Assembly: GCF_035474595.1 (NCBI RefSeq)
Contig: NZ_DATIND010000108.1
Coordinates: 1 to 62,516, forward strand
Reading direction: 5' to 3'
DNA: 62,516 nt
Source: Longimicrobium sp.
Lineage (GTDB): Bacteria; Gemmatimonadota; Gemmatimonadetes; Longimicrobiales; Longimicrobiaceae
Position 1 is the first letter of the stretch; each line of letters begins with the position of its first letter. The notes beneath the pieces are model-generated. The model saw nothing but the letters and a program-made list of their open reading frames with translations. It made no database searches and was not told where the DNA came from. Positions 17,445 through 25,215 of this stretch are shown here, one piece after another. Both the position numbers and the translations under genes were made by a program.

Positions 17445-18206
17445 ATGACGCCTTCCTCCGTCGCTGACTTCTACGACCGGCTCGCGCCCTTCTACCACCT
17501 GATCTTTCCGGATTGGGAGGCGAGCATCGCGCGGCAGGCGGCGCAGCTCGACGTGGTGATCCGCGTGCGGACCGGCGGCGGCGCGCGGACGGTGCTGGAC
17601 GTGGCGTGCGGCATCGGAACGCAGAGCCTGGGGCTGGCGGCGCTCGGCCACGACGTCACCGCGTCGGACCTGAGCGCCATCGCGGTCGAGCGCGCGCGGC
17701 GCGAGGCGGAGCGGCGCGGGCTCCACATCTCCTTCTCCGTCGCCGACATGCGGGCCGCGCACGAGCACCACGGCCGCACGTTCGACATCGTCCTCTGCGC
17801 CGACAACTCGCTGCCGCACCTGCTGGCGGACGGCGAGATTCTCATCGCCCTGAAGCAGCTGTTCGCCTGCACCCGGCCCGGCGGCGCGTGCATCCTGTCC
17901 GTGCGCGACTACGCGGCGATGCCGCGCGTGGCCGAGGTGCAGCACTACGGCACACGCGAGGAAGACGGCGCGCGCTGGATCCTGCTGCAGCACCGCGCGT
18001 TCGACGGCGACCGGTACGACCTCACCTTCTACGTCGTCGAGGACCGCGGGGGAGACGAGGCGGCCACGCGCGTCCTGCGCTCGCGCTATTACGCCATCTC
18101 CACCAAGCGGTTGATGGAGCTGATGCGCGAGGCCGGATTCGTGGAGGTGGAGCGGCTGGACGGCGCGTTCTACCAGCCGCTGCTGGTGGGGACGAGTGCG
18201 GGTTGA
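17445..18206 (+). CDS. Class I SAM-dependent methyltransferase
   Basis: A 253-residue cytoplasmic methyltransferase. Motif I is TVLDVACGIGTQSLGLAALG at about residue 48, motif II is VTASDLSAIAVERAR, and an acidic binding residue lies in FSVADMRAAHE. Motif post-I/IV is DIVLCADNSLPHL. The N-terminal YDRLAPFYHLIFPDWEASI is common to a small-molecule methyltransferase group that follows Methyltransf_25 or Methyltransf_11 profiles. The substrate cannot be inferred. It is 86 bp upstream of the deacetylase-fold gene on the same strand. Confidence 0.85.
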   Translation: MTPSSVADFYDRLAPFYHLIFPDWEASIARQAAQLDVVIRVRTGGGARTVLDVACGIGTQSLGLAALGHDVTASDLSAIAVERARREAERRGLHISFSVADMRAAHEHHGRTFDIVLCADNSLPHLLADGEILIALKQLFACTRPGGACILSVRDYAAMPRVAEVQHYGTREEDGARWILLQHRAFDGDRYDLTFYVVEDRGGDEAATRVLRSRYYAISTKRLMELMREAGFVEVERLDGAFYQPLLVGTSAG

Positions 18207-18292
18207 CGCGGGGAGATGCGGTCGCGGCGCCGGGCCGCGCGTGGTAGACTGTGCCGCTCGAACGGACCGATCCACCGCCGCAGGGAGCGCGC

Positions 18293-19225
18293 TTGAAGGT
18301 CACCGCGTACGTGAGCCACGAGGACTGCTCGCGCCACGACACCGGGTGGAACCGCCCCGACCACCAGGGGCGGCTGCCGGCGGTGACGCGCGCCGTCTAC
18401 CGCGACATGCTGGCGCTCTTCGAGCCGCTGCTGCAGGTGCAGGCCGCGCCCGCGGCGGAGGCGGAGCTGCTGCGCGTGCACACCCGCCGCTACGTGGACG
18501 ACGTGCGCCGTACGGCAATCGCCGCGGCGGCGGAGGGGCGGCCACTGGAGTTGGGCGGCGTGCCCATCTCCGGTGCGTCGTGGGACGCGGCGCTCGCGGC
18601 GGCCGGGTGCGCCGTCACCGCCGTGGACGTGGTGATGCGCGGCGACGCGCGCAACGCCTTCGCGGCGGCGCGGCCGCCGGGGCGCGGCGCCCGCGCGGAC
18701 GAGCCGGGCGAGAACTCGCTGTTCAACAACGCCGCCATCGCCGCGCGGCACCTGCGCGAGCGGCACGGCTCGGCGCGCGTGCTGGTCGTCGCATGGGGGG
18801 CGCGTCCCGCCACGGCGATCCGCGAGGTGCTGGCGGGCGATCCCGGCATCTTCGTCATCTCCATCCACAGGGAAGACGCGGACGCCGCCGCGGAGCCGCA
18901 TCCCCACGACCGCGCGCTCCCGCCCGGCAGCGGCGGCGCCGCCTTCGCCGCGGCGATGCGGGACGCGCTGGAGCAGGTCGCGCCGGGAGATTCGCCCGAC
19001 TTCGTCCTCCTCTCCGCCGGGTTCGACATCCTGGCGGGTGACCCGTCCGGCGCCCTCGCCGTCACCGCGCGCGAGGTGCACGACCTCACCGCCGCGCTGA
19101 TGGAGTGGGCGGACGCGCGCGCCGGCGGCCGGCTGGCATCCGTCCTCGAGGGCGGCTCCGGGCCGGCGCTGGGCGACGCCGTGGTCCAGCATCTCCGTGC
19201 GCTGGCGGGACTTCCGCCCGCGTAA
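18293..19225 (+). CDS. Histone deacetylase-fold protein, catalytic residues lost
   Basis: A 310-residue protein of the HDAC/acetoin-utilisation superfamily. The TTG at 18293 is chosen over the GTG at 18251 because AGGGAG lies 5 bases upstream and KVTAYVSHEDCSRHDTGW is the usual N-terminus. Family landmarks are clear: HDTGWNRPDHQGRL, RPPG (127-130), ENSLFNNAAIAARHL and LLSAGFDILAGDP. The active site is not kept. The His-His pair after RPPG is Arg131-Gly132. The metal-binding Asp and His of the usual DWDVHHG are Gly169 and Arg171 (AWGARP). The catalytic Tyr is Ser289 (EGGSG). Only Asp245 remains. The reading frame is intact, so it is a pseudoenzyme rather than a decayed gene. Its role is unknown; substrate or acetyl-lysine binding is possible. 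Confidence 0.85.
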   Translation: MKVTAYVSHEDCSRHDTGWNRPDHQGRLPAVTRAVYRDMLALFEPLLQVQAAPAAEAELLRVHTRRYVDDVRRTAIAAAAEGRPLELGGVPISGASWDAALAAAGCAVTAVDVVMRGDARNAFAAARPPGRGARADEPGENSLFNNAAIAARHLRERHGSARVLVVAWGARPATAIREVLAGDPGIFVISIHREDADAAAEPHPHDRALPPGSGGAAFAAAMRDALEQVAPGDSPDFVLLSAGFDILAGDPSGALAVTAREVHDLTAALMEWADARAGGRLASVLEGGSGPALGDAVVQHLRALAGLPPA

Positions 19226-19247
19226 AGGTTCCGACCGGCGGACGAAA

Positions 19248-19293
19248 AAGCGGAGGAGCGGAGACGGTCATCACCGTCCCCACTCCTCCGCTT
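19248..19293 (+). terminator. Intrinsic terminator after deacetylase-fold gene
   Basis: An 11-bp stem (AAGCGGAGGAG with CTCCTCCGCTT) encloses a smaller GACGGT/ACCGTC stem. It lies 23 bp after the stop and is followed by CTTC on the plus strand; on the minus strand the stem is followed by TTT. Confidence 0.7.
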
Positions 19294-19489
19294 CTTCGCG
19301 ATCCGGCTGGGGGCGCCGCCCCCCCGCACGTGCACCCCGCCCCGCGTGGGCGACGCCCTTCAGCACCGGATCGCCATCATTAGCCGGCGATTAAGGTGCA
19401 CGCCTCGGACGCCCGGGGCAAGGGCCGCGTATCGGCCCGTACCACCGCTCTCTCGCGCGGCCCCGCCCCCGCTCGTATACTGCACCTCC

Positions 19490-20341
19490 ATGCCATCGCC
19501 CGCACCGGACGCGTTCCATCTTCCGCCTGAGCGCGAGTCCGGCCCCTCGATGCTGGACCTGGTCCGGCTCAGCCGCGAGGTGGTGTTCCCGCCGGGCGGG
19601 CAGGAGCTGTTCCGGCGCATCGGCACGCTGGTGGAGATGCACGCGGGGATGGAGGTGCTGGACTGCGCCTGCGGCCGCGGCGTGACCTCCACCTTCCTGG
19701 CGCAGCAGTACGGCGTGGGGTGCGTGGGCGTGGACCCGGACCCCGGCCTGGTGGCCGAGGCGCAGCGCCGCGCGCGCGAGGCGGGGCTGGAGGGGCGCCT
19801 CACCTTCGAGACGGCGCAGCCCGACGACCTGCCGTACCGCGACGGGATCTTCGACGTGGCCATCGGCGAGCTGGGGCTGGCGGGGTCGGCCGACCCGGCG
19901 CGCGCGGTGGGCGAGCTGGCGCGCGTGACCAAGCCGATGGGGTGCGTGGTGCTGGTGCAGCTGATCTGGACCGGCAACGTGGACCCGGCGCGGCGCGAGG
20001 TGCTGGTGGCGCACCTGGGCGCGCGGCCCATGATCCTGGTGGAGTGGAAGCAGCTGCTGCGCGACGCGGGCGTGGTGGAGCTCACGGTGGAGGACTGGTC
20101 CGACGCCCCGTCGCCCTTCCGCCCCAGCGCCGGCGGACCGTTCCCCGATTTCGCGGAGATCTTCACCTTGCGCGAGAAGGTGGGGATCATGCGACGGGCG
20201 CTGGCGCGGTGGGGGTGGCGGGGCGTGCGCGGCGCGCTGGTGCGCGAGCGCGAGATCCACCGCCTGCTTACCCGCGAGCGCGTGCTGGGGCTCACGATGA
20301 TCAAGGGCACCCGCTGGTCGCCCGAGAAGACGCTCCCGTAG
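19490..20341 (+). CDS. Class I SAM-dependent methyltransferase
   Basis: A 283-residue cytoplasmic enzyme. The SAM-binding motif is MEVLDCACGRGVTSTFLAQQ near residue 52, followed by VGVDPDPGLVAEAQRRAREA and the DDLPYRDGIFDVAI segment typical of UbiE/Methyltransf_11 proteins. The C-terminal third (IFTLREKVGIMRRALARWGW) is more specific but unrecognised. The ATG at 19490 is used because upstream in-frame sequence is proline-rich and carries no motif. It shares only general fold similarity with the methyltransferase at 17445. The substrate is unknown; a quinone or lipid is possible. Confidence 0.82.
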   Translation: MPSPAPDAFHLPPERESGPSMLDLVRLSREVVFPPGGQELFRRIGTLVEMHAGMEVLDCACGRGVTSTFLAQQYGVGCVGVDPDPGLVAEAQRRAREAGLEGRLTFETAQPDDLPYRDGIFDVAIGELGLAGSADPARAVGELARVTKPMGCVVLVQLIWTGNVDPARREVLVAHLGARPMILVEWKQLLRDAGVVELTVEDWSDAPSPFRPSAGGPFPDFAEIFTLREKVGIMRRALARWGWRGVRGALVREREIHRLLTRERVLGLTMIKGTRWSPEKTLP

Positions 20342-20676
20342 CGCACCGGGCGAAGCGCCGCGGCTACCGTCTTGCGTCGGGCGCGGGGGAAGGCGCCGCG
20401 GCCGACGGAACGGACGCGCGAGTTCGCCTCGGCCATCGACGGAATCGAGGATGCATCCTCCCCGCCCGGCTGGCGCCCTCTCCGGCGCCCTTCGCTCGCC
20501 GACGTGGTGAGGTGACAGCCCGGCGAAGGAGTGCCTCCGCGCTACTCCCGCGGTCAGCGAAGCGAGCCGTCCCGTTCCTCCCCCGAATCATTTCGGAGAG
20601 GAACGTGCTGGAGCGTACATCGAACAATCGGCACCGGGGTGCGCATCCCGGATCACGAACAGGACGAATCGGACGA
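20342..20676. other. Intergenic with degraded repeat, no gene
   Basis: The 335-bp gap has a GGCTGGCGCCCTCTCC block near 20470 that resembles the palindromic repeats at 13196 and 62003, in degraded form. I see no RNA gene or strong promoter. Confidence 0.35.
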
Positions 20677-21897
20677 ATGGCGGTCACTTCGGAAACGGTA
20701 TCGCTCTCCCCCGCGACCCTCGAGCGCATCCGCGCCGAGCTGCGCGAGCGGAAGCTGGACGGATGGCTCCTCTTCAACTTCCGCGGCGGCAACGACGTCG
20801 CCTCGAAGATGCTGGGGATCCCGGCGCTCACCCGCCGCTACTTCGTGTATCTCCCCGCGTTCGGCGATCCCGTCGCCATCACGCACCGCATCGAGCAGCA
20901 GCCCTGGTCCACGTGGGCATGGCCGGCCATCCAGTACTCCAGCTGGCGCGAGCTGGACGCCGCGCTGGCCGAGATGCTGCGCGGCAAGCCCACGGTGGCG
21001 ATGGAGTACGCCGAGGGCGACGCGGTGCCGTACGTGGACAAGACGCCGGCCGGCGTGCTGGAGATGGTGCGCGGCGCGGGCGCCGAGGTGGTCTCCTCGG
21101 GCGACCTGGTGAGCACCTTCTACTCGCGCTGGACGGCCGAGGGCGAGGCCAGCCACCGCCGCGCCGCGCAGGCGGTGTACGAGGTGGCGCACGCCTCCTT
21201 CCGCCGCATCACCCAGATCGTGCGCGAGGGCGGCCGCGTGACCGAGTGGGACGCGCGCGGGTGGATCAACGACGACTTCGCGCGCCGCGGACTGAAGGTG
21301 GGCGCCGACTGCGACGTGGCGGTGAACGCCAACGCCGCCAACCCCCACTACGCCGCCAGCGCCGACAGCCACGCCGTGATGAAGGCCGGCGACCTGGTGC
21401 TGATCGACCTGTGGGGAAAGGAGAGCGAGGACGCGATCTACGCCGACCAGACCTGGATGGGCTTTTTGGGCGACGAGGTGCCCGGCGACCTGGCGCAGAT
21501 CTTCGGCGTGCTGGCGGGCGCGCGCGACGCGGCGGTGCGGCACGTGATGGCGCGCTCGGCGGCGGGCGAGGCCGTGCGCGGCTTCGAGGTGGACGACGTG
21601 GCGCGCAAGGTGATCGAGGACGCGGGGTACGGCGAGTACTTCATCCACCGCACCGGGCACTCCATCGACCGCGAGCTGCATGGCTCGGGGCCCAACCTGG
21701 ACAACCTGGAGACGCGCGACACGCGCACGCTGATCCGCGGCGTGGGCTTCTCGGTGGAGCCCGGCATCTACATCCCCGGCGAGTGGGGATTCCGCACCGA
21801 GCTGGACATGTACATGGGCGCCGGCGGGCCCGAGGTGACCACCCCCAACCCGCAGCGCGCCATCTACCCGCTCTTCCGGGAGAACCCCTTCGCGTGA
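20677..21897 (+). CDS. M24 family metallopeptidase (Xaa-Pro aminopeptidase-like)
   Basis: A 406-residue cytoplasmic two-domain peptidase. Residues 1-155 are a creatinase/prolidase-type N-terminal domain (RKLDGWLLFNFRGGND). The rest is a pita-bread catalytic domain with all five dinuclear-metal ligands: Asp244 (LVLIDLWGK), Asp257 (YADQTW), His328 (HRTGHSID), Glu361 (VEPGIYIPG) and Glu375 (RTELDMYM). The His224 region (NAANPHY) is also kept. It probably removes N-terminal residues before proline in peptides. The stop codon overlaps the GTG start of the next gene (GTGA), so the two are translationally coupled. Confidence 0.93.
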   Translation: MAVTSETVSLSPATLERIRAELRERKLDGWLLFNFRGGNDVASKMLGIPALTRRYFVYLPAFGDPVAITHRIEQQPWSTWAWPAIQYSSWRELDAALAEMLRGKPTVAMEYAEGDAVPYVDKTPAGVLEMVRGAGAEVVSSGDLVSTFYSRWTAEGEASHRRAAQAVYEVAHASFRRITQIVREGGRVTEWDARGWINDDFARRGLKVGADCDVAVNANAANPHYAASADSHAVMKAGDLVLIDLWGKESEDAIYADQTWMGFLGDEVPGDLAQIFGVLAGARDAAVRHVMARSAAGEAVRGFEVDDVARKVIEDAGYGEYFIHRTGHSIDRELHGSGPNLDNLETRDTRTLIRGVGFSVEPGIYIPGEWGFRTELDMYMGAGGPEVTTPNPQRAIYPLFRENPFA

Positions 21898-22679
21898 GCG
21901 ACGACCGCCCCCCCACGCCGCCGCCCTCGTCCGAGGGGTCGCGCCCGCGCCGCCCCCGCCCGCCGCGCGCCGACGAGACGCCCGCGGCCGCGCCCGCGCC
22001 GCACAACGGGCGTCCCGAGCGCCGCCGGGTGCCGCGCGGGCTGTCGCTGCTGGCCGTGCTCCCCGCGGACCTGGAGGAGCCGGTGTGGGACCCGGTGGAC
22101 CCGCGGCTGGGCGCGCGGCTGGTGATGCACGACGACGTGGCGGCGCTGGTGGCCCCCGCGCCGCCGGAGGGCGCGGACCACGACCCGCTGCACGTGACCG
22201 CGCGCCACTGGGAGGTGCACCGCGCGCTCCTGGGCGGCGACGTGGTTCCCGCGCCGGCCGGCGTCGTCTTCCCCACCGACGCGGAGGTGATGGCGTTCCT
22301 GGAGGAGAGCTACACCTCGCTGCGCGGCGCGCTGGCGCGGGTGCGCGGGCGGTGGGAGTACCGGCTGCACGTGTCGCTGCTGGACCCGGCGTTCCCCGAG
22401 CCCAAGGCGCTGGACCTGGCCACCCACATCTACGCCGAGCTGCGGCGCCTGTCCCGCGCGGCGGTTCCCTTCCCGCGCGAGCTCCCGCGCATCCTCAGCT
22501 CCGCGTTCCTGGTGGAGCGCGTGGGGAGCGAAGGCTTCCGCGACCGCGTGGACCAGCTCTCCGCGCTGAACTCCGCGCTCGAGCTGGACCTCACCGGCCC
22601 ATGGCCGCCGTACGACTTCGTCTCCATGTCCACCCCGCCGCCGCTGGCCGACGCGGCCGTCCCGGCGCGGACGAAGTAA
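21894..22679 (+). CDS. GvpL/GvpF-like gas vesicle family protein, orphan
   Basis: A 261-residue protein whose GTG start overlaps the M24 peptidase stop. The first about 50 residues are Pro/Arg-rich and look disordered. The remainder follows the GvpL/GvpF family plan: VMHDDVAALVAP, then ARHWEVHRALL, VVPAPAGVVFPTDAEVMAFL, a central WEYRLHVSLLD strand, and the C-terminal hallmark LDLTGPWPPYDFVSM. Classical GvpF/L proteins assist gas vesicle assembly, but no GvpA, GvpN or other Gvp gene is in the window. It could belong to a gas vesicle locus elsewhere or have been recruited to another task linked to the peptidase. The family call is strong; the function is not. Confidence 0.8.
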   Translation: MSDDRPPTPPPSSEGSRPRRPRPPRADETPAAAPAPHNGRPERRRVPRGLSLLAVLPADLEEPVWDPVDPRLGARLVMHDDVAALVAPAPPEGADHDPLHVTARHWEVHRALLGGDVVPAPAGVVFPTDAEVMAFLEESYTSLRGALARVRGRWEYRLHVSLLDPAFPEPKALDLATHIYAELRRLSRAAVPFPRELPRILSSAFLVERVGSEGFRDRVDQLSALNSALELDLTGPWPPYDFVSMSTPPPLADAAVPARTK

Positions 22680-22680
22680 C

Positions 22681-22797
22681 CCAGGGAACAGGTTACAGGG
22701 GACAGGGGACACGGACTGATTCGGGTCCTCAGGACTTGGGACTTGGGACTTGGGACTTAGGACTTTCGCACTCAGCACTCCGCACTCAGCACTTCTC
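22681..22797. repeat. Heptanucleotide repeats upstream of epimerase
   Basis: GGGACAG-type heptads (22681-22712) are followed by GGGACTT, AGGACTT and CACTCAG heptads up to 5 bp before the epimerase ATG. The epimerase therefore has no recognisable ribosome-binding site in its leader. Confidence 0.8.
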
Positions 22798-22801
22798 CCG
22801 G

Positions 22802-23836
22802 ATGAAGCTCACCTTCGAGACGATCGAACTTCCGACGAAGCACGCCTTCAACATCGCGCGCGAGGCGGCGCCGCGGACGCGGCGATCGGTGCTGGTGCGG
22901 ATCGAGGACCGCGACGGGGTGGAGGGGTGGGGCGAGGCCCCGGCCACTCCCTACTACGGCGAGACGGCGGAGACGGTGACGGCCATCATGCCGCACCTCT
23001 CCGCCGTCGCGGCGCGCGCGGCCGGCGGCGACCTGTTCGCGCTGGAGCGGATCGAAACCGCGCTGGAGCGCTCCATCGGCCGCAATCCCGCGGCGCGCGT
23101 GGCCGTCTCCATGGCGCTGCACGACCTGCTGGGGAAGCGCCTCGGCGTCCCCATCTGGAAGCTGTGGGGGCTGGACCCGGCGGAGGCGCCGCGCTCGTCG
23201 TTCACCATCGGCATCGACCAGCCGGAGGTGATGCGGCAGAAGGTGCGCGAGGCCGCCGGCTACGACATCCTGAAGATCAAGGTGGGCACCCCGCGCGACC
23301 GCGAGGTGCTGCAGATGATCCGCGACGAGGCGCCCGAGAAGACCATCCGCGTGGACGCCAACACCGCGTGGACGGCGAAGGAGGCCATCCGCCGCATCCC
23401 CATGCTGGAGGAGTACGGCGTGGAGTTCGTGGAGCAGCCGCTGAAGCCCGACGACCTGGAGGGGCTGCGCCTGGTCCGCCGCCGCTCGCGCCTTCCCATC
23501 ATCGCCGACGAGAGCTGCGAGGTGGCGGCCGACGTGGCGCGGCTGGCGGGCGCGGTCGACGGCGTGAACATCAAGCTGGCCAAGTGCGGCAGCCTGCGCG
23601 AGGCGGTGCGCATCGTCCACGCGGCGCGGGCGCACGGGATGAGCGTGATGATCGGCTGCATGGTCGAGTCCACCGTGGGCATCGCGGCGGCGGTGCAGCT
23701 CGCGCCGCTGGTGGACTACGCCGACCTGGACGGCGCCGCGCTCCTGGCGAACGACCCGTTCAGCGGCCCCGGCCTGGCGGACGACGGGAGCCTGCGCTTC
23801 AACGACGACCCGGGGCTCGGCGTCACGCGCGCGTAG
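22802..23836 (+). CDS. Dipeptide epimerase (L-Ala-D/L-Glu type, enolase superfamily)
   Basis: A 344-residue member of the muconate-lactonizing subgroup of the enolase superfamily. The catalytic set is complete: the KxK lysines Lys158 and Lys160 (ILKIKVG), metal ligands Asp185 (RVDANTAW), Glu211 (EQPL) and Asp236 (ADES), and the second-face lysine in NIKLAKCGS. The N-terminal capping domain has GWGEAPATPYYGET. Members such as YkfB and YcjG epimerise L-Ala-D-Glu from peptidoglycan turnover, and MIGCMVESTVG fits that group. Exact dipeptide preference cannot be read from sequence. The ATG at 22802 is used because the upstream frame runs into tandem repeats. Confidence 0.9.
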   Translation: MKLTFETIELPTKHAFNIAREAAPRTRRSVLVRIEDRDGVEGWGEAPATPYYGETAETVTAIMPHLSAVAARAAGGDLFALERIETALERSIGRNPAARVAVSMALHDLLGKRLGVPIWKLWGLDPAEAPRSSFTIGIDQPEVMRQKVREAAGYDILKIKVGTPRDREVLQMIRDEAPEKTIRVDANTAWTAKEAIRRIPMLEEYGVEFVEQPLKPDDLEGLRLVRRRSRLPIIADESCEVAADVARLAGAVDGVNIKLAKCGSLREAVRIVHAARAHGMSVMIGCMVESTVGIAAAVQLAPLVDYADLDGAALLANDPFSGPGLADDGSLRFNDDPGLGVTRA

Positions 23837-23869
23837 CCCATTCCTTTCCGGAAGATCGCCGAAACGGAA

Positions 23870-23899
23870 GCGGCCGCTCACCCACCGGGGTGCGGCCGC
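23870..23899. terminator. Hairpin between converging genes
   Basis: GCGGCCGC at 23870 and GCGGCCGC at 23892 form an 8-bp self-complementary stem between the epimerase stop and the stop of the first precursor peptide gene. No T tract follows, so a bidirectional terminator role is tentative. Confidence 0.4.
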
Positions 23900-23924
23900 G
23901 TCTCGTCCGGTCACCGCCGCGGCG

Positions 23925-24113
23925 TCAGACCTCGCAGGAGATGTCGAAGGAGGGACAGAAGGACTTCGTCGCCGGGCAGCTGTCGGTCTTGGAATACGGG
24001 CATACCGCGTGGTCCTCGTGCGCGTCGACGGTGCCCCGGAGGGTGTGTCCGTCGCCAGTGTCGAACGAGGTGACGGACAGGTTCTCGAGGTCCAGCGAGA
24101 GCTTGCGGATCAT
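23925..24113 (-). CDS. Cys-rich RiPP-like precursor peptide 1
   Basis: A 62-residue peptide. GGAGG sits 4 bases before the ATG at 24113. Residues 1-19 (MIRKLSLDLENLSVTSFDT) are a leader conserved in three neighbouring genes. A GTVDAH block at 27-32 follows, then a Cys/Ser/Thr-rich C-terminus with cysteines at 38, 46, 53 and 60, ending SFDISCEV. The leader resembles class I lanthipeptide (pinensin-like) precursors recalled from Bacteroidota and Gemmatimonadota. No dehydratase, cyclase, transporter or protease gene is nearby, so modification would need enzymes encoded elsewhere. A family of unmodified disulfide peptides is an alternative. Confidence 0.75.
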   Translation of the reverse strand: MIRKLSLDLENLSVTSFDTGDGHTLRGTVDAHEDHAVCPYSKTDSCPATKSFCPSFDISCEV

Positions 24114-24235
24114 GGTGCCTCCTGCGTGAAGGTGTGTCGGCGCGTTCTCGAAGGGACTTCCCGTGCACGCCGCGCACCCAGTATAACGCATCCACCCCGG
24201 GCGTGCACACCTTCTTCACGGCCGGGGCGGCGAGG

Positions 24236-24430
24236 TCATCCTTCCTCGCGGCAGGACACGTCGAACGAAGCGCAGGTGTGGAGCGTGGCCGGGCAGGAGA
24301 ACGGCTCGGACCACCGGCACGGCTGCTTGGCCTCGTGCGCGTTCACCGTTCCCAGCGCCTCCGCGGAGGTGCCGGTGCGGAACGACGTGACGGCGAGCGC
24401 GTCTAGGTCCAGCGTGAGCTTGCGGTTCAT
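24236..24430 (-). CDS. Cys-rich RiPP-like precursor peptide 2
   Basis: A 64-residue paralogue of peptide 1. GGGAGA lies 7 bases before the ATG. The leader is MNRKLTLDLDALAVTSFRT and the middle block is GTVNAH. Cysteines are at 38, 46, 53 and 60, exactly as in peptide 1. The C-terminal TCASFDVSC is shared with peptide 3, while the inter-cysteine residues differ (CRWSEPFSCPATLHTC). This fixed leader with a variable core between fixed cysteines is what a precursor family shows. Confidence 0.78.
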   Translation of the reverse strand: MNRKLTLDLDALAVTSFRTGTSAEALGTVNAHEAKQPCRWSEPFSCPATLHTCASFDVSCREEG

Positions 24431-24474
24431 CTTGATTCTCCCTGTGAAGCGGGATCGATGGACGTGCGGAGCGG

Positions 24475-24666
24475 TCAGGCGTCCGCGCGGCAGGAGATGT
24501 CGAACGACGCGCAGGTGTGGATGGTGTAGCAGCTCTGCGGATACCCGGCGCTGGGGCACGGGATCTTGTCGTGCGCCTGCACCGTCCCGCGCGCTTCCAC
24601 GGCGCCGCCGGTGCCGAACGACGTCACCGAGAGCGCGTCCACGTTCAGCGTGAGCTTGCGGTTCAT
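24475..24666 (-). CDS. Cys-rich RiPP-like precursor peptide 3
   Basis: A 63-residue paralogue. GGAGGG lies 3 bases before the ATG. The leader is MNRKLTLNVDALSVTSFGT and the middle block is GTVQAH. Cysteines are at 37, 46, 52 and 59. It shares TCASFDISC with peptide 2 but has a distinct segment PCPSAGYPQSCYTI. The 44 bp between this gene's stop and the peptide 2 start suggest one transcript for several precursors. Confidence 0.78.
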   Translation of the reverse strand: MNRKLTLNVDALSVTSFGTGGAVEARGTVQAHDKIPCPSAGYPQSCYTIHTCASFDISCRADA

Positions 24667-24813
24667 CTTCCCTCCACGAACTGAGGTGGGCGGTCCGCCC
24701 CTCGCCGCGAGGGGCGGACCGGTGCATTGGGACCTCCGAGGATAACAGCCTGTCTCTCCACGGCGCAATCAGCGCTGCCGAATCTTCATCCCCACTTCAC
24801 CTGCCCGCCAGGC

Positions 24814-24996
24814 TCAGCAGAGGTTGGTGGTGCAGGTGTTCCGGGTGTTGCAGGCGCCGTACGGATCGCACGTGGTGAGCGTCAGCCCGAAGGCGTGGCG
24901 GTTCGCCGTGCCGTGCGGCGAGGCGTCCACGCGCTCCGTGGGGAACGACGCGACTTCGAGGGCGTTGGGATCGAGCGACAGCTTGCGGTCCATCAT
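24814..24996 (-). CDS. Cys-rich RiPP-like precursor peptide 4, divergent core
   Basis: A 60-residue peptide at the upstream end of the array. GGAGG lies 2 bases before tandem ATG codons (24996 or 24993). The leader MMDRKLSLDPNALEVASFPT keeps the RKLSL...L.V.SF.T pattern and a shortened HGTA block. The core is different: TLTTCDPYGACNTRNTCTTN then LC, with cysteines at 43, 49, 55 and 60, six or five residues apart, and ending on Cys. It is rich in Thr, as a lanthionine-forming core would be. It may yield a different product from the other three. Confidence 0.75.
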   Translation of the reverse strand: MMDRKLSLDPNALEVASFPTERVDASPHGTANRHAFGLTLTTCDPYGACNTRNTCTTNLC

Positions 24997-25215
24997 GGCC
25001 TCCAGAACGATGGGTGATTTCCCCGCGCGCGGATGGCGGGAAGAGTTGGCGACAATTCAAGGCACAAAAAGCGAACCTCGTTTGCAAAGCGATGGCATCG
25101 CACCCCCGCGTGTTCCGGATCGGCGGAGATCCATCATCGTTCCACCTCCTCGCCGGCCCTGCCCCGCCTTGCCCGCGATGTTAGCTTTTCGGCCGTTCCC
25201 TATCCCCTGTCCCCT

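Noticed and set aside
18251-18292. GTG start for the deacetylase-fold protein.
   Set aside because: There is no ribosome site before it, whereas AGGGAG lies 5 bases before TTG 18293 and the family N-terminus begins there.
25033-25215. An upstream in-frame extension of PriA by 61 codons.
   Set aside because: The extension has no PriA similarity and passes through the leader of precursor peptide 4 and a heptad tract.
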